A stretch of 64,000 nucleotides of DNA from Eilatimonas milleporae (GTDB lineage: Bacteria > Pseudomonadota > Alphaproteobacteria > Sphingomonadales > Kordiimonadaceae). Location: positions 434,001 through 498,000 of the forward strand of contig NZ_REFR01000010.1 in NCBI RefSeq assembly GCF_003688555.1. Reading direction: 5' to 3'. The position numbers and the translations under genes were made by a program. A model generated the notes under the pieces. The model was not told the origin of the DNA. It worked only from the letters and a program-made list of their open reading frames with translations, and ran no database searches. Shown here piece by piece: positions 36,386 to 45,904 of this stretch; position 1 is the first letter of the stretch; each line of letters starts with the position of its first letter.

Positions 36386-37014
36386 GTCTCAACTTCTCCT
36401 CCGGGCCTCCCGACCCGCTTGTCTTAGCATCGCTCTCTCATACCGTTCATTCGGGCCTTATCCTCCGGCCCGTGCCGCCAAACCGGCCTTTCCGCCCGGT
36501 CTTTTCTTTTGGCCCGGTCTTTTGGCCCGATCTTCCGGGCAGGCCTTTTCGGGCCGCTCTCCCGCATCGCTCATCCAGGGCCCTATCTCGGACCGGCCTT
36601 TCTGCCCGTTCTTTCGGGCCAGTCTTTCGGGCCAGTCTTTTGGGCCGGTCTCCCGCATCGCCTTTCCCGGCTCGCCCGTCCTGACCGTTCGCCCTCACTG
36701 ACCGCCCCGACAGGCTGTCCCGGCCGGCTTCTCCGATTGGCCGCCCTATATATTCATCCGAACTTTTACCCCGGACCGGCCCGCCGGGCCGCTCTCTTGC
36801 ATCATTCTTCCCGGACCGCCCGTCCCGGCCGTTCGCCCTGACCATTCACCCCGACCATTCACCCCGGCCATTCACCCCGGCCATTCACCCCGGCCGCCGA
36901 CCTGGTCCGGCCTCACGGGACTTGTTCTTCCGGGGCCGCCGCCCAACGGCGTCGGGCACACCCGGCATGAGTCAGGATCGCTCAGCATTCAGCATCACTC
37001 AGAATTACTCTGCA
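36386..37014. repeat. 629-base repetitive spacer between ntrY and ntrX
   Basis: No credible gene. From 36465 to 36680 degenerate repeats of GGCCCGGTCTTT-like units dominate; at 36842-36893 four 13-bp copies of CCATTCACCCCGR follow, with a fifth degenerate copy just before; at about 36980-37022 there are CATCACTC-like repeats. Minus-strand frames here read Gly/Arg/Lys-rich repeats (for example 36447-36845), which I take as a by-product. ntrY and ntrX are usually adjacent, so this looks like an expanded spacer; whether a promoter for ntrX lies inside is not visible. Confidence 0.7.
36842..36893. repeat. Four tandem 13-bp units in the ntrY-ntrX spacer
   Basis: CCATTCACCCCGA followed by three copies of CCATTCACCCCGG. 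A degenerate copy (CCGTTCGCCCTGA) directly precedes them. Confidence 0.92.
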
Positions 37015-39468
37015 TCACTCTGCGGCGGATGTCTGCCGCGGAGTATCCCCTTGGTCGCACACTTCCTCCTTGGGTTGTTTTTCCGCTCTCACATCATGAG
37101 CGGACGCCCTCTCCCGCGTGTCGCTTCCCGTCGCTTCCACCTGACCGCCCAACGCCGCCATGGCTTGCGCCCGGCGGGCCAGCACCTTGTGCGAAAAGGC
37201 GACAATCGCCCGTGCGCCGCCGGATGCCCGGTCCGCCAGCCGGACGGATCCGGAATGCTCCTCCAGGATCCGCTTGACGATGGCAAGACCCAGTCCCGTC
37301 CCCTTGTCCCGCGTGGTCACATAGGGTTCCATCAACCGGTCTTTCTGGTCTTTCGGCAGGCCGGTGCCGTTGTCCTCGACGATGATGCGGGTGATGGCGC
37401 CTTCCTGCTGCAACGTGATCCGGATATGCCCCGCCGGGGTATCTGTCTCCGTGCCGCTGTCGCGGGTGCAGCGGGTTTCAACCGATTCCGCCGCGTTCTT
37501 CAGCAGATTGGTCAGGGCCTGGCCGATCAGCCGCCCGTCGCAATAGACAAAGGTCGGCTCTTCCGGCAGGTCGGTTTCAAAGCGGATATCGCCGAGCGCC
37601 ACATCCTGAAGGAACACCGCCTGGCGCACCACGTCGACGATGTCCGTTTCCTTCAGAAGCGGCGCGGGCATGCGGGCAAAGGCAGAGAACTCGTTGACCA
37701 GGCGTCTCAGATCGCCGACCTGGCGGATGATGGTGTCGGTGCACTGGCTGAACACGCGGGGGTCGCTGGTGACTTCCTTAAGATATTTGCGGCGCAGCCG
37801 TTCGGCCGACAGCTGGATCGGGGTGAGCGGATTTTTAATCTCATGGGCGATGCGCCGCGCCACATCGGCCCAGGCAGCCGTGCGCTGGTCGGCCAGCTGG
37901 TCGGTCAGATCGTCGAAGGTGACGACATAGCCCTCGATGATGCCGCTGTCCTTGCGGTCGGCGGCGGTGCGGACGAGCAGCGTCCGGTTTTCGCCGGCCA
38001 CCTCCACATGGATCTGAGCCTGGGCGCTGCCGTCCTCGGCCTCGCGGGCGCGGTCGAGCAGGTCGGCGAACTCGGGCACTTTTTCACCGAGGCGCACATT
38101 CATCAGTTCCCGGTGGGTGCGTCCGAGCAGCCGGCAGGCCGACGGATTGGGCAGGAAGACGCGCCCGTCCTCGTGCAGGCCAATGATGCCCGCCGATACA
38201 TTTTCGAGAACCTCCTCGAGGAAGCGCCGGCGCTCGTCCAGTTCCATATTGGCGTCCATCAGGGCGTCCTGATGGCGGGCCAGCTGATCGGTCATGCGGT
38301 TGAAGGCCCGGCTGAGCGTGCCGACCTCGTCCGATGAGGGGACGCTGGGCACCCGCACATCGAGATCGCCGCGGCCCACCCGCTCCGCCGCGTCCACCAG
38401 ATTGGACAGCGGGGTCACCAAACGGCCGGAAAACCACAGACCGATCCAGATCGCCGCCAGCAGGATCAGAAGGGCGACAATGATGAACACCACATTGAAC
38501 TGAAGTTGGAGGCCGACGCGCCGGTCCTCGAGCGAGTTATAGTCGCGCACCGCTGTCCGCGTCGCGTCCAGATAGCCCAGCACCTGCGGGTTCAGGTCCC
38601 GCGTGATGTAGAGATAGGTGGGCGTGAAAAAGGATTGCAGCCGCACGATCGCGAGAACCGTATTGTCGGCGATGTTCGATGTGACCACCGTTTCGCCCTG
38701 GTGCGCGCGGGTGATCAGATTGCTGGGAAAGCGCGAGGTGCGCAGTCCCAGACTGTCATTGGCCCGGGCGAGCACCCTGCCCTCGCCGTCGCGTTCCTCC
38801 ACCACCAGGATTTCCGTCAGCAGGCGGGTGCCGAGCGCGGTGTCGGCCACACGCTGCAATGTGGCCGGGTCGTTCTGTTGCAGGGCGTCCAGATTGTTGA
38901 AGGCAATGGAGATGGCGACAACATCCTTGCCGATGGTGGCGCGGTGCTCGGCAATATAGGCCTCCGCCACCTCCAGCGAGTTGTTCAGGGTGGTGCGGAC
39001 CTTCTCCGAAAACCAGGTCTGAATGCCAAATTCGAGAAACAGGGCGGAAAAAACCGCCATGATGATCGGCGGCACCATGGCGATGACGATGAAGGCACCG
39101 GTCACACGGGTGTGCAGGCGGCTGCCGGGCGCCCCGGTCCTGCGCGCCATCCAGAAGCGCACGAACCAGCGGGCGATGAGCGCCGCCAGACCGATCAGCA
39201 GGATGCCGTTCAGGGTCAGCAGATAGCGGATGGTCTTGCCCTCGGTGACCTCGAACGGGGCGGATTCGCGGGACATGGCCACATAGGTGGCAATGGCGGA
39301 GGCCAGCGCCAGAAGGGCGATCAGAACCTCGGCCCGGCCGCCGGGCCAGAGCCGCCGGGCCGTCAGCAGGACCTTCGCCCAGCGCCGGCCGGGCAGACGC
39401 GGCGCCGCATTGGCAAGGTGCCGCGGTGCCGTGGCAGTCTGCGGAGATTTCTGGACTGCATCATTCAT
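37015..39468 (-). CDS. ntrY: NtrY membrane sensor histidine kinase
   Basis: About 817 residues from ATG at 39468. Transmembrane helices near the N-terminus (AEVLIALLALASAIATYVA; LLTLNGILLIGLAALIA; VTGAFIVIAMVPPIIMAVF), a periplasmic sensor segment, another helix (VVFIIVALLILLAAIWIGLWF), HAMP (GRLVTPLSNLVDAAERVGRGDLD), PAS (VLENVSAGIIGLHEDGRVF), phospho-acceptor RRIAHEIKNPLTPIQLSAER and catalytic domain (LTNLLKNAAES, VEDNGTGLP, GTGLGLAIVKRI). Usual NtrY architecture. The C-terminal tail after the kinase domain is Glu/Lys-rich and variable. Partner of NtrX, with possible cross-talk to NtrC. Confidence 0.95.
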   Translation of the reverse strand: MNDAVQKSPQTATAPRHLANAAPRLPGRRWAKVLLTARRLWPGGRAEVLIALLALASAIATYVAMSRESAPFEVTEGKTIRYLLTLNGILLIGLAALIARWFVRFWMARRTGAPGSRLHTRVTGAFIVIAMVPPIIMAVFSALFLEFGIQTWFSEKVRTTLNNSLEVAEAYIAEHRATIGKDVVAISIAFNNLDALQQNDPATLQRVADTALGTRLLTEILVVEERDGEGRVLARANDSLGLRTSRFPSNLITRAHQGETVVTSNIADNTVLAIVRLQSFFTPTYLYITRDLNPQVLGYLDATRTAVRDYNSLEDRRVGLQLQFNVVFIIVALLILLAAIWIGLWFSGRLVTPLSNLVDAAERVGRGDLDVRVPSVPSSDEVGTLSRAFNRMTDQLARHQDALMDANMELDERRRFLEEVLENVSAGIIGLHEDGRVFLPNPSACRLLGRTHRELMNVRLGEKVPEFADLLDRAREAEDGSAQAQIHVEVAGENRTLLVRTAADRKDSGIIEGYVVTFDDLTDQLADQRTAAWADVARRIAHEIKNPLTPIQLSAERLRRKYLKEVTSDPRVFSQCTDTIIRQVGDLRRLVNEFSAFARMPAPLLKETDIVDVVRQAVFLQDVALGDIRFETDLPEEPTFVYCDGRLIGQALTNLLKNAAESVETRCTRDSGTETDTPAGHIRITLQQEGAITRIIVEDNGTGLPKDQKDRLMEPYVTTRDKGTGLGLAIVKRILEEHSGSVRLADRASGGARAIVAFSHKVLARRAQAMAALGGQVEATGSDTRERASAHDVRAEKQPKEEVCDQGDTPRQTSAAE

Positions 39469-39722
39469 ACGACAGGTATGATGCATAAGTGTCACACAGC
39501 GTCCAGCCTTAATTCCATAAAGAGTCAATTTGAAAGGGACGGCGGTGGCCTGCGTCCAGACCGTTCGGCGCAAGATCCCTTGCAAGACCGCGTCATTGGT
39601 TTCTTATCCAAGAGACTGAAACCGCTGCTTTTTGTCCGGGCGCACAGGTCAAGTGGATTTTCTGATCCGCCATCTGGCGGCATGGAAAGGGGGAGCCGGA
39701 CTGTCTGACGGCATCTGTTTTT

Positions 39723-41324
39723 TTACGGTCCCTGACGGCGCCCCAGTGCGGGATCGATGTCCAGCTCACGCAGTTTTTTGCGTAGTGTGTTGCGATTCAG
39801 CCCCAGAAGCATGGCGGCCTTGACCTGATTGCCGCTGCAGGCCTGCAGTGTCTTGATGAAAAGCGGACGTTCGATTTCGCGCAGGATACGCTGATACAGG
39901 CCCGGCGGCGGCAGGCCATCGTCATGCTGGGTAAAATAGGCATCGAAATAGGAGGTCAGCGTCTGGCTGAGACCCTGCGGCTGCGGAGCCTCACTGTCGG
40001 GCGCCGGTGGTCCGCCGGCGATGCCCTGGCGGCCGTTCAGCAGCGGTTTCAGTGCCGCCGCGTCCAGCCGGTCCGCCGGGCACAGGGCGCACGCCCGCAG
40101 CATCAGATTTTCCAACTCGCGCACATTGCCGGGCCAGATTTGCTGCCGGAGGAGCCGGGCGGCGTCCTCGTCCAGTTGCTTGGCTGGCAGGCCGCGTTTG
40201 CCCGCCTGTGCCAGAAAATGCCGGGCCAGACCGGCGATGTCGTCTGGCCGGTCCCGCAGAGGCGGGACCTCCAGCCGCACCACGTCCAGGCGGAAATACA
40301 GGTCTTCGCGAAACTGGCCCCGGGCCACATTGTCTTCGAGCACGCTGTTGGTGGCGGCAACGATGCGCACGTCTGATTTCAGAGCCTCGCTGCCGCCGAC
40401 CCTGCGGTATTCCCCTTCCTGCAGCACGCGCAACAGGCGGGTCTGCGCATCCAGCGGCATGTCGCCGATCTCGTCCAGAAACAGGGTGCCGCCGCGTGCC
40501 TCGGAAAACCGTCCCTGGCGGCGGCTGTCGGCGCCGGTGAAGGCGCCGCGTTCATGGCCGAACAGTTCGCTTTCGATCAGTTCGCGCGGGATCGCCGCCA
40601 TATTGACCGCGACGAACGGACCCTCCGGGCGCCGCCCGTGACTGTGCAGGGCACGGGCCACCAGTTCCTTGCCGGTGCCGCTTTCGCCCCGGATCAACAC
40701 CGTCAGGTCCGTCGCCGCCACGCGGGCCATGTTGCGGTACAGGGACTGCATGGCACCGGAACGGCCGACCAGCATGTCGTCCGATACCATCATGGAGGCC
40801 GTTGCGGTGTCTTTGCCGTTCCGGTCTGCACCATACGGTGCCCCGTCATCCGATGTCTTACCGTCGGCGGCAGAGGAATCCGGTGGCAGAGAGGCCTGTG
40901 AATATGCCCCGTCCGCCGGTTCCCGGTCGCGCTTCTGCCCCTCTGCTGCCTGGGACAGGGCCCGGCGGACCGTTTCGACCAGAGTGTCGATGTCGAACGG
41001 TTTGGCGATATAGTCGAACGCGCCTTTTTGCGCCGCTTTCATGGCGGTGCCGAGAGTGCTGTGCGCGCTCATGACGATCACGGGCAGGCCGGGGCGCGCG
41101 GCCACCGTTTCGGGCAGAATGTCCAGCCCGCTGCCGCCGGGCATGAGCACATCGGTGATCAGGGCATCCCCGCTGCCGGTGTCCAGCAATCGGCGCAACG
41201 CCGGCAGGTCATCCGCCAGTTCCACGCCCCAGCCCTGGGCGCGCAAGGCTTCCCCGACAACCAAGCGGATGCTGGCGTCATCATCGGCGACGATGACACA
41301 TGGCTGTGCCGGCGCGGCTTTCAC
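39723..41324 (-). CDS. ntrC: NtrC sigma54-dependent response regulator
   Basis: Nitrogen-limitation activator. Receiver domain with D58 in ALITDVLMPGGSG, a long low-complexity linker (about 130-180, Ser/Asp/Ala-rich) that is longer than usual, AAA+ domain with Walker A GESGTGKELVA, intact GAFTGA in ELFGHERGAFTGADSR, Walker B TLFLDEIGDMPL, arginine finger FREDLYFRLDVV, and a C-terminal Fis HTH (GNQVKAAMLLGLNRNTLRKKLRELDI). 533 residues. Its start overlaps the ntrB stop by four bases (ATGA), so the pair is translationally coupled. Confidence 0.97.
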   Translation of the reverse strand: MKAAPAQPCVIVADDDASIRLVVGEALRAQGWGVELADDLPALRRLLDTGSGDALITDVLMPGGSGLDILPETVAARPGLPVIVMSAHSTLGTAMKAAQKGAFDYIAKPFDIDTLVETVRRALSQAAEGQKRDREPADGAYSQASLPPDSSAADGKTSDDGAPYGADRNGKDTATASMMVSDDMLVGRSGAMQSLYRNMARVAATDLTVLIRGESGTGKELVARALHSHGRRPEGPFVAVNMAAIPRELIESELFGHERGAFTGADSRRQGRFSEARGGTLFLDEIGDMPLDAQTRLLRVLQEGEYRRVGGSEALKSDVRIVAATNSVLEDNVARGQFREDLYFRLDVVRLEVPPLRDRPDDIAGLARHFLAQAGKRGLPAKQLDEDAARLLRQQIWPGNVRELENLMLRACALCPADRLDAAALKPLLNGRQGIAGGPPAPDSEAPQPQGLSQTLTSYFDAYFTQHDDGLPPPGLYQRILREIERPLFIKTLQACSGNQVKAAMLLGLNRNTLRKKLRELDIDPALGRRQGP

Positions 41325-42526
41325 GAGCCCGCGCTTTCAGAGAGCGTGCCGCCCTCGTCCGCGACAGCGAAATACAGCAGGAATTCCGCGCCCCCGTCCG
41401 GGTGGTTCTGAACACGGACGGTGCCGTTCATGGCGCTGATATAGCGCGCGACCAGCGCCAGCCCCAGCCCGGTGCCCGCCGGGCGGCCACTGACGAACGG
41501 GTCGAAAATATGGGGCAGCAGATCCGCCGTCACACCGGGGCCGAGATCGCGTACGCTGATCTCCACCGGCAGCTTGATGCGCCTGTCGGGCGCCACGGGA
41601 CGCCACATGCCGTGGCGGTACCCGCTGGCCACATGCACCGTTGCCGCACCCTCGCCCACGTCGAGCGCATTTTGAAACAGGTTCAGAAACACCTGAACCA
41701 GTTTGTCAAAGTCGCCGGTGACAGGTGGCAGGGACGGATCGAAATCGGTTTTGAAGGTGATGGCCGCGTCTTCCCGCGCGCGGCTGACGGTCATGACATG
41801 ATCCAGCACCCGGTGAATGTTGACTGGCCCCCGCGCGACACCGGCCTCCGCGTCCGCCAGCCCGCTGAAATCCTCGACCAGTGCGCCGATCCGGTCCACT
41901 TCCCGCACGATCACGTCGCACAGGCGAGCCTTGGCATCGCTGTCGGCCCCCGTTTGCGGCCGGGCGAGCAGTTGCGCAGCCCCGCGAATTCCCGCGAGCG
42001 GATTTTTCAGCTCATGCGCCAGCATGTCACCAAGACCGGTGACGGATTTCACCGCCGCCGTCACCGTATCGTCCCGGTCATGCAGCGTGGCGGCCCCGCG
42101 CGGGCTGAGCACAAAGAGGACATCGCCGCCGTCCCCCATCGGGCGAATATGCAGGTCCGCCAGCCAGGGCCGGTTTTGCCGGTCGGTATCGCGGATGTCA
42201 TAGGCGCTGACGGGGCTCATATCCCAGCGGCACCGATCAGCAAGCGGCAGGGCGAAGGCGCCGAAGGGCATCAGGTCCCCAAGCGGCACGCCTTGCAGGC
42301 TGGCGGCGCTGCGCCCGAAAATCCCTTCCGCATTGCCGGCGACGGCGGTGACATGGCCGCTGCGGCTGACCAGCAGCATGGCGTGCGGCGCATGGTCCAT
42401 CAGGCTGAGCAAGGAGAACGGATCGGCATTTGCCGCGCCTGTGTCCTTGCCGTGTTCGCGCCGGTATCCCGAAGACGGCGTGTCCGCGCCGGCTTTAGGA
42501 TCGTCGTTTATAAGGCCGTCTTTCAT
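41321..42526 (-). CDS. ntrB: NtrB nitrogen sensor histidine kinase
   Basis: Soluble kinase/phosphatase controlled by PII that phosphorylates NtrC. 401 residues: PAS domain (MDHAPHAMLLVSRSGHVTAV), H-box LAHELKNPLAGIRGAAQLL with H171, N-box NLFQNALD, G boxes VRDLGPGV and GTGLGLALVARYI. The N-terminal 35 residues are extra and disordered. Sits between dusB and ntrC with a 22-base gap to dusB. Confidence 0.96.
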   Translation of the reverse strand: MKDGLINDDPKAGADTPSSGYRREHGKDTGAANADPFSLLSLMDHAPHAMLLVSRSGHVTAVAGNAEGIFGRSAASLQGVPLGDLMPFGAFALPLADRCRWDMSPVSAYDIRDTDRQNRPWLADLHIRPMGDGGDVLFVLSPRGAATLHDRDDTVTAAVKSVTGLGDMLAHELKNPLAGIRGAAQLLARPQTGADSDAKARLCDVIVREVDRIGALVEDFSGLADAEAGVARGPVNIHRVLDHVMTVSRAREDAAITFKTDFDPSLPPVTGDFDKLVQVFLNLFQNALDVGEGAATVHVASGYRHGMWRPVAPDRRIKLPVEISVRDLGPGVTADLLPHIFDPFVSGRPAGTGLGLALVARYISAMNGTVRVQNHPDGGAEFLLYFAVADEGGTLSESAGS

Positions 42527-42548
42527 CGGTGTGCCAGTTGCGGGCCTT

Positions 42549-43535
42549 TTATGCGGCCATCTGATCGGCGAGCGGGCGGTAGAAGTCCCTCAGCGATGCC
42601 TTCACCTGTTCCGGGTCGTCCAGATGGTTGATACGGTTGCGGAATTCCGCCGAATCGCGCAGTCCCTTGGTGTACCAGCCCAGATGCTTGCGCGCGATAC
42701 GCAGGCCCCCGTCGATGCCGTAATGGTGCAGCATGTCGTCATAATGGCCGAGGACCACATCAAGCTGGGTTTCCAGATCCGGGTCGGGGACGCGGCTGCC
42801 ATCCCGCAGATAGGCAATCACCTGCGAGATAAACCACGGTTTGCCGTAAGTGCCGCGCCCGATCATCACGCCGTCCGCGCCGGACTGTTCCAGCGCCGAC
42901 GTGACGTCGTCAAACGTGGTGATATCCCCGTTGACGATAACGGGCACATCGACCGCCTGTTTGACGATGCCCACCTTGCGCCAGTCGGCATGGCCGCGAT
43001 ACATCTGACACCGGGTGCGGCCATGCACCACGATCATCTTCACGCCCGCCTGCTGGGCAATTTTGGCCAGTTCCGGCGCATTGAAGCTGTTGTCGTCCCA
43101 GCCGAGACGCATTTTCAGCGTGACCGGCAGGGAAACGGCGTTGACCGTCGCGTGGATGAGTGACCCGGCGTGGTCCAGATCGCGCATGAGGGCGGAGCCC
43201 GCGTGGCCATTCACCACCTTTTTCACCGGGCAGCCCATGTTGATGTCGATAATGGCGGCGCCGCGATCCTCGTTCAGCCGCGCGGCTTCGGCCATCTTGG
43301 CGGCCTCGCAGCCGGCAAGCTGGACGGACATGGGCCATTCCTCGGCGCTGTTCGTGGCCATTTTCAGGCTTTTGCGGCTGGCCCGGATCATCGCCTCGGA
43401 GGCGATCATTTCAGACACCACAAGTCCGGCGCCGAACCGTTTGACAAGACGACGGAACGGCATGTCCGTCACGCCCGACATGGGGGCGAGGATGACGGGG
43501 TCTTTGATTTCAACCGGTCCAATGGTAAGAGCCAT
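42549..43535 (-). CDS. dusB: DusB tRNA-dihydrouridine synthase (NifR3)
   Basis: FMN enzyme reducing uridine to dihydrouridine in tRNA. TIM barrel with ILAPMSGVTDMPFRRLV (FMN site), SVQLAGCEAAKMAEAA, DINMGCPVKKVVNGHAGSAL (catalytic Cys in NMGCPxK), VTLKMRLGWDD, VHGRTRCQMYRGHADW, VIVNGDI and GADGVMIGRGTYGKPW. 328 residues from ATG at 43535 (GGAG 8 bases upstream); a longer reading to 43559 lacks support. First gene of the dusB-ntrB-ntrC operon, the classical nifR3 position. Confidence 0.97.
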   Translation of the reverse strand: MALTIGPVEIKDPVILAPMSGVTDMPFRRLVKRFGAGLVVSEMIASEAMIRASRKSLKMATNSAEEWPMSVQLAGCEAAKMAEAARLNEDRGAAIIDINMGCPVKKVVNGHAGSALMRDLDHAGSLIHATVNAVSLPVTLKMRLGWDDNSFNAPELAKIAQQAGVKMIVVHGRTRCQMYRGHADWRKVGIVKQAVDVPVIVNGDITTFDDVTSALEQSGADGVMIGRGTYGKPWFISQVIAYLRDGSRVPDPDLETQLDVVLGHYDDMLHHYGIDGGLRIARKHLGWYTKGLRDSAEFRNRINHLDDPEQVKASLRDFYRPLADQMAA

Positions 43536-43602
43536 GGAAACACTCCACGAAACACGCACAAAAGGTCACGCACCGTGACTGCCTAAAATTTGAGCACACC
43601 TT

Positions 43603-44880
43603 ATGCCAGAAAGCTTGCGCAAACACCAGCCTTCTCCTGACGCCGGGGAGCAGAAGGGGAATGCGGGATCCGTAACCGGCGGGCAAGGCGCAAAAATCGC
43701 CTTTCTGGTGGTTGCGGGCGGCCTAGGCGCACGTGCCGGTGACGGCCCGGCGAAACAGTATCGCCCCATGATGGGCCGCAGCCTTCTGGAGCATACGCTT
43801 GCCGCGCTGTGGGCCGGGTGGCCGGACGCGCCGGTACAGCTTGTCCTGCCGGAAAACGACCTGGAGCATGAAACCGTATTGCACCGCGCCTTTCCAAGCA
43901 GACCTCTGCTGCCGGTGGCGGCGGGCGGCGCGACCCGGCAGGACAGCGTACGGATGGGACTGGAAGCATTGGCCGCGCAAACGCCGCCGGATTTCGTGCT
44001 GGTGCATGACGCGGCACGCCCCTTTGTCAGCGGCGGCCTTATCCAGCGTGTTGTCACGGCGCTGCAAGGCGGCGATTTCGGGGCGATCCCGGCGCTGGCG
44101 GTCAGTGACACGCTGAAACGGGGGGAAGACGGCCTTGTCGGCGCGACCGTGCCGCGCGACGGTCTGTACCGGGCGCAAACACCGCAGGGTTTTGCCTTTG
44201 CCGCCCTGCTCGCCGCCCACCGCGCGCAGGAAGGCCATGCCCTCACCGACGACGCGGCAGTGATGGAGGCCGCCGGCCACAGTGTGCGGCTGGTCGAGGG
44301 GGACGCGGATAATTTCAAGATCACCTATCCGCAGGATTTCGCACGGGGCGAGGCCTTGCTCGCCGCCCGCACGGGCGATGTGCGCACCGGCACCGGGTTT
44401 GACGTGCACCGGTTCGGTCCCGGCGATCATGTGACACTGTGCGGCATCAAAATCCCCTACAGCCACGCCTTGATGGGGCACTCGGACGCGGATGTGGCCC
44501 TGCATGCGTTGACGGATGCTATCCTCGCCGCGTTGGCGGACGGCGACATCGGCAGTCACTTTCCACCGGGTGAGGCGGACTGGGCGGGTATGGACTCCGC
44601 CCATTTCCTGCGCTTTGCCGCAGGCCGGGTGGCGGCGCGCGGCGGCCTCATCGCCCATCTGGCGCTGACGCTGATCTGCGAGAGGCCGAAAATCGGCCCG
44701 CATCGCGCCAGCATGGCCGCCCGTATTGCCGAGATTGCCGGTATCGGCCCGGCGCGGGTCAGCGTGCAGGCGACCACGACGGAAAAGCTGGGCTTTACCG
44801 GCCGGGGCGAAGGCATCGCGGCGCAGGCGGCCGCCACTGTCCGCCTGCCCTTCGCGGTGGAGGAAGGCGGATTTTCATGA
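43603..44880 (+). CDS. ispDF: IspDF: fused MEP cytidylyltransferase / MECDP synthase
   Basis: Bifunctional enzyme for two non-consecutive steps of the non-mevalonate isoprenoid pathway. IspD domain (about 30-255): VVAGGLGARAGDGPAKQYRPMMGR nucleotide-binding loop broken here for length, HDAARPFVS, TPQGF. IspF domain (about 262-425): TGFDVHRFGPGDHV with the zinc ligands Asp and His, MGHSDADVALHALTDAIL, LAALADGDIGSHFPP and TTTEKLGFTGRGEGIAAQA. 425 residues, about 25 of them an N-terminal extension. The fusion is common in alphaproteobacteria. Start overlap ATGA with pgpA follows. Confidence 0.96.
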   Translation: MPESLRKHQPSPDAGEQKGNAGSVTGGQGAKIAFLVVAGGLGARAGDGPAKQYRPMMGRSLLEHTLAALWAGWPDAPVQLVLPENDLEHETVLHRAFPSRPLLPVAAGGATRQDSVRMGLEALAAQTPPDFVLVHDAARPFVSGGLIQRVVTALQGGDFGAIPALAVSDTLKRGEDGLVGATVPRDGLYRAQTPQGFAFAALLAAHRAQEGHALTDDAAVMEAAGHSVRLVEGDADNFKITYPQDFARGEALLAARTGDVRTGTGFDVHRFGPGDHVTLCGIKIPYSHALMGHSDADVALHALTDAILAALADGDIGSHFPPGEADWAGMDSAHFLRFAAGRVAARGGLIAHLALTLICERPKIGPHRASMAARIAEIAGIGPARVSVQATTTEKLGFTGRGEGIAAQAAATVRLPFAVEEGGFS

Positions 44881-45401
44881 CGGATGCGCCGGGCACCGTG
44901 CGGGCCTGGCCTGGCCGCAGGGGCTTTCCCCTCAGTGTCGCTTTCGCCACCGGGCTGTACAGCGGCTATCTGCGCCCGGCTCCGGGGACATGGGGCAGCG
45001 CGGCGGCATGTCTGCCGGCGGCCCTGTGGTTGACGGCGGAGACGGAGCTATCGTCGTTGGAGAAGGCGGTGGCGCTGGGAGTTGCGGCACTTATCATCAC
45101 CCTTGTCTCCATTCCCGTCCTGAACCGGCTGGAAGCGGCGGGTGGGCCGCATGATGCGTCTGATGTGGTGATTGACGAGTTCGCGGGCCAGTGGATCGCC
45201 CTTATGCCTGTCATGGCTTATACGAATACTGTCTGGCCCGTCATTGCGGGCTTTCTGCTTTTCCGCCTGCTTGATATTGTAAAACCCGGCCCCATCGGTT
45301 GGCTGGACCGTCATGTGGGTGGCGGTCTCGGCGTGATGGCGGATGATGTGGTGGCGGGGATCGGTGCCGCGCTTCTCTTGTGGGCAGGGAGTTTTTTATG
45401 A
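44877..45401 (+). CDS. pgpA: PgpA phosphatidylglycerophosphatase A
   Basis: Membrane enzyme removing the phosphate of phosphatidylglycerophosphate. 174 residues. Family features: FATGLYSGYLRPAPGTWGSAAA near the N-terminus, ASDVVIDEFAGQWIALMP in the middle (Asp/Glu active-site motif), FLLFRLLDIVKPGPIGWLDRHVGGGLGVMADDVVAGIGAALLL at the end, each shown here only as the start of longer blocks. Overlaps ispDF upstream and pncC downstream by four bases each, so the three are translated together. Confidence 0.93.
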   Translation: MTDAPGTVRAWPGRRGFPLSVAFATGLYSGYLRPAPGTWGSAAACLPAALWLTAETELSSLEKAVALGVAALIITLVSIPVLNRLEAAGGPHDASDVVIDEFAGQWIALMPVMAYTNTVWPVIAGFLLFRLLDIVKPGPIGWLDRHVGGGLGVMADDVVAGIGAALLLWAGSFL

Positions 45402-45904
45402 GTGGAATGCCGGGCTGGGACAGTCTTGTGGACAAGGCGGCGACCGTTCTGGAGGCCGCGCGCGCCCAGGGCTTTCTGCTGACCACGGTGGAATCCTGCA
45501 CCGGCGGACTGATCGCGGGCGCGCTGACGTCGGTGGCCGGATCGTCCGATGTGGTCGACCGGGGCTTCGTCACCTATTCCAACGCCGCCAAGCAACAGAT
45601 GGTCAGCGTGACGGCTGACAGCCTGGCGCGTTTCGGCGCGGTTTCATCCGCCGTGGCGAAGGAAATGGCCTTTGGCGGGCTCAGCCATTCCATGGCCGAT
45701 CTGGCGGTCAGCGTCACCGGCGTTGCCGGACCCGGCGGCGGCACGGCGGACAAACCGGTCGGTCTTGTCTGGTTCGGCCTGGCATTGGCGGGCGAAGCGC
45801 CGGAGGCGTTCGAGCATCGCTTCGGCGATATCGGTCGCGAGGCCGTGCGGTTGAAGACGGTCGACGTGGCGCTGGACGCCCTACTCTCCCGCCTTGAGGG
45901 GTGA
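45398..45904 (+). CDS. pncC: CinA C-terminal-type nicotinamide-nucleotide amidase (PncC)
   Basis: Deamidates nicotinamide mononucleotide to nicotinate mononucleotide in NAD recycling. 168 residues, a stand-alone CinA C-terminal domain: LTTVESCTGGLIAGALTSVAG, SNAAKQQMVSVT, GAVSSAVAKEMA, SVTGVAGPGGGTADKPVGLVW. ATG at 45398 overlaps the pgpA stop (ATGA) with GGGAG upstream; no N-terminal molybdopterin-like domain. End of the ispDF-pgpA-pncC operon. Confidence 0.94.
   Translation: MSGMPGWDSLVDKAATVLEAARAQGFLLTTVESCTGGLIAGALTSVAGSSDVVDRGFVTYSNAAKQQMVSVTADSLARFGAVSSAVAKEMAFGGLSHSMADLAVSVTGVAGPGGGTADKPVGLVWFGLALAGEAPEAFEHRFGDIGREAVRLKTVDVALDALLSRLEG

Noticed and set aside
36447-36845. 132-residue Gly/Arg/Lys-rich frame between ntrY and ntrX
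   Set aside because: Its open state follows from the tandem repeats; several frames on both strands are equally open, and there is no ribosome binding site.
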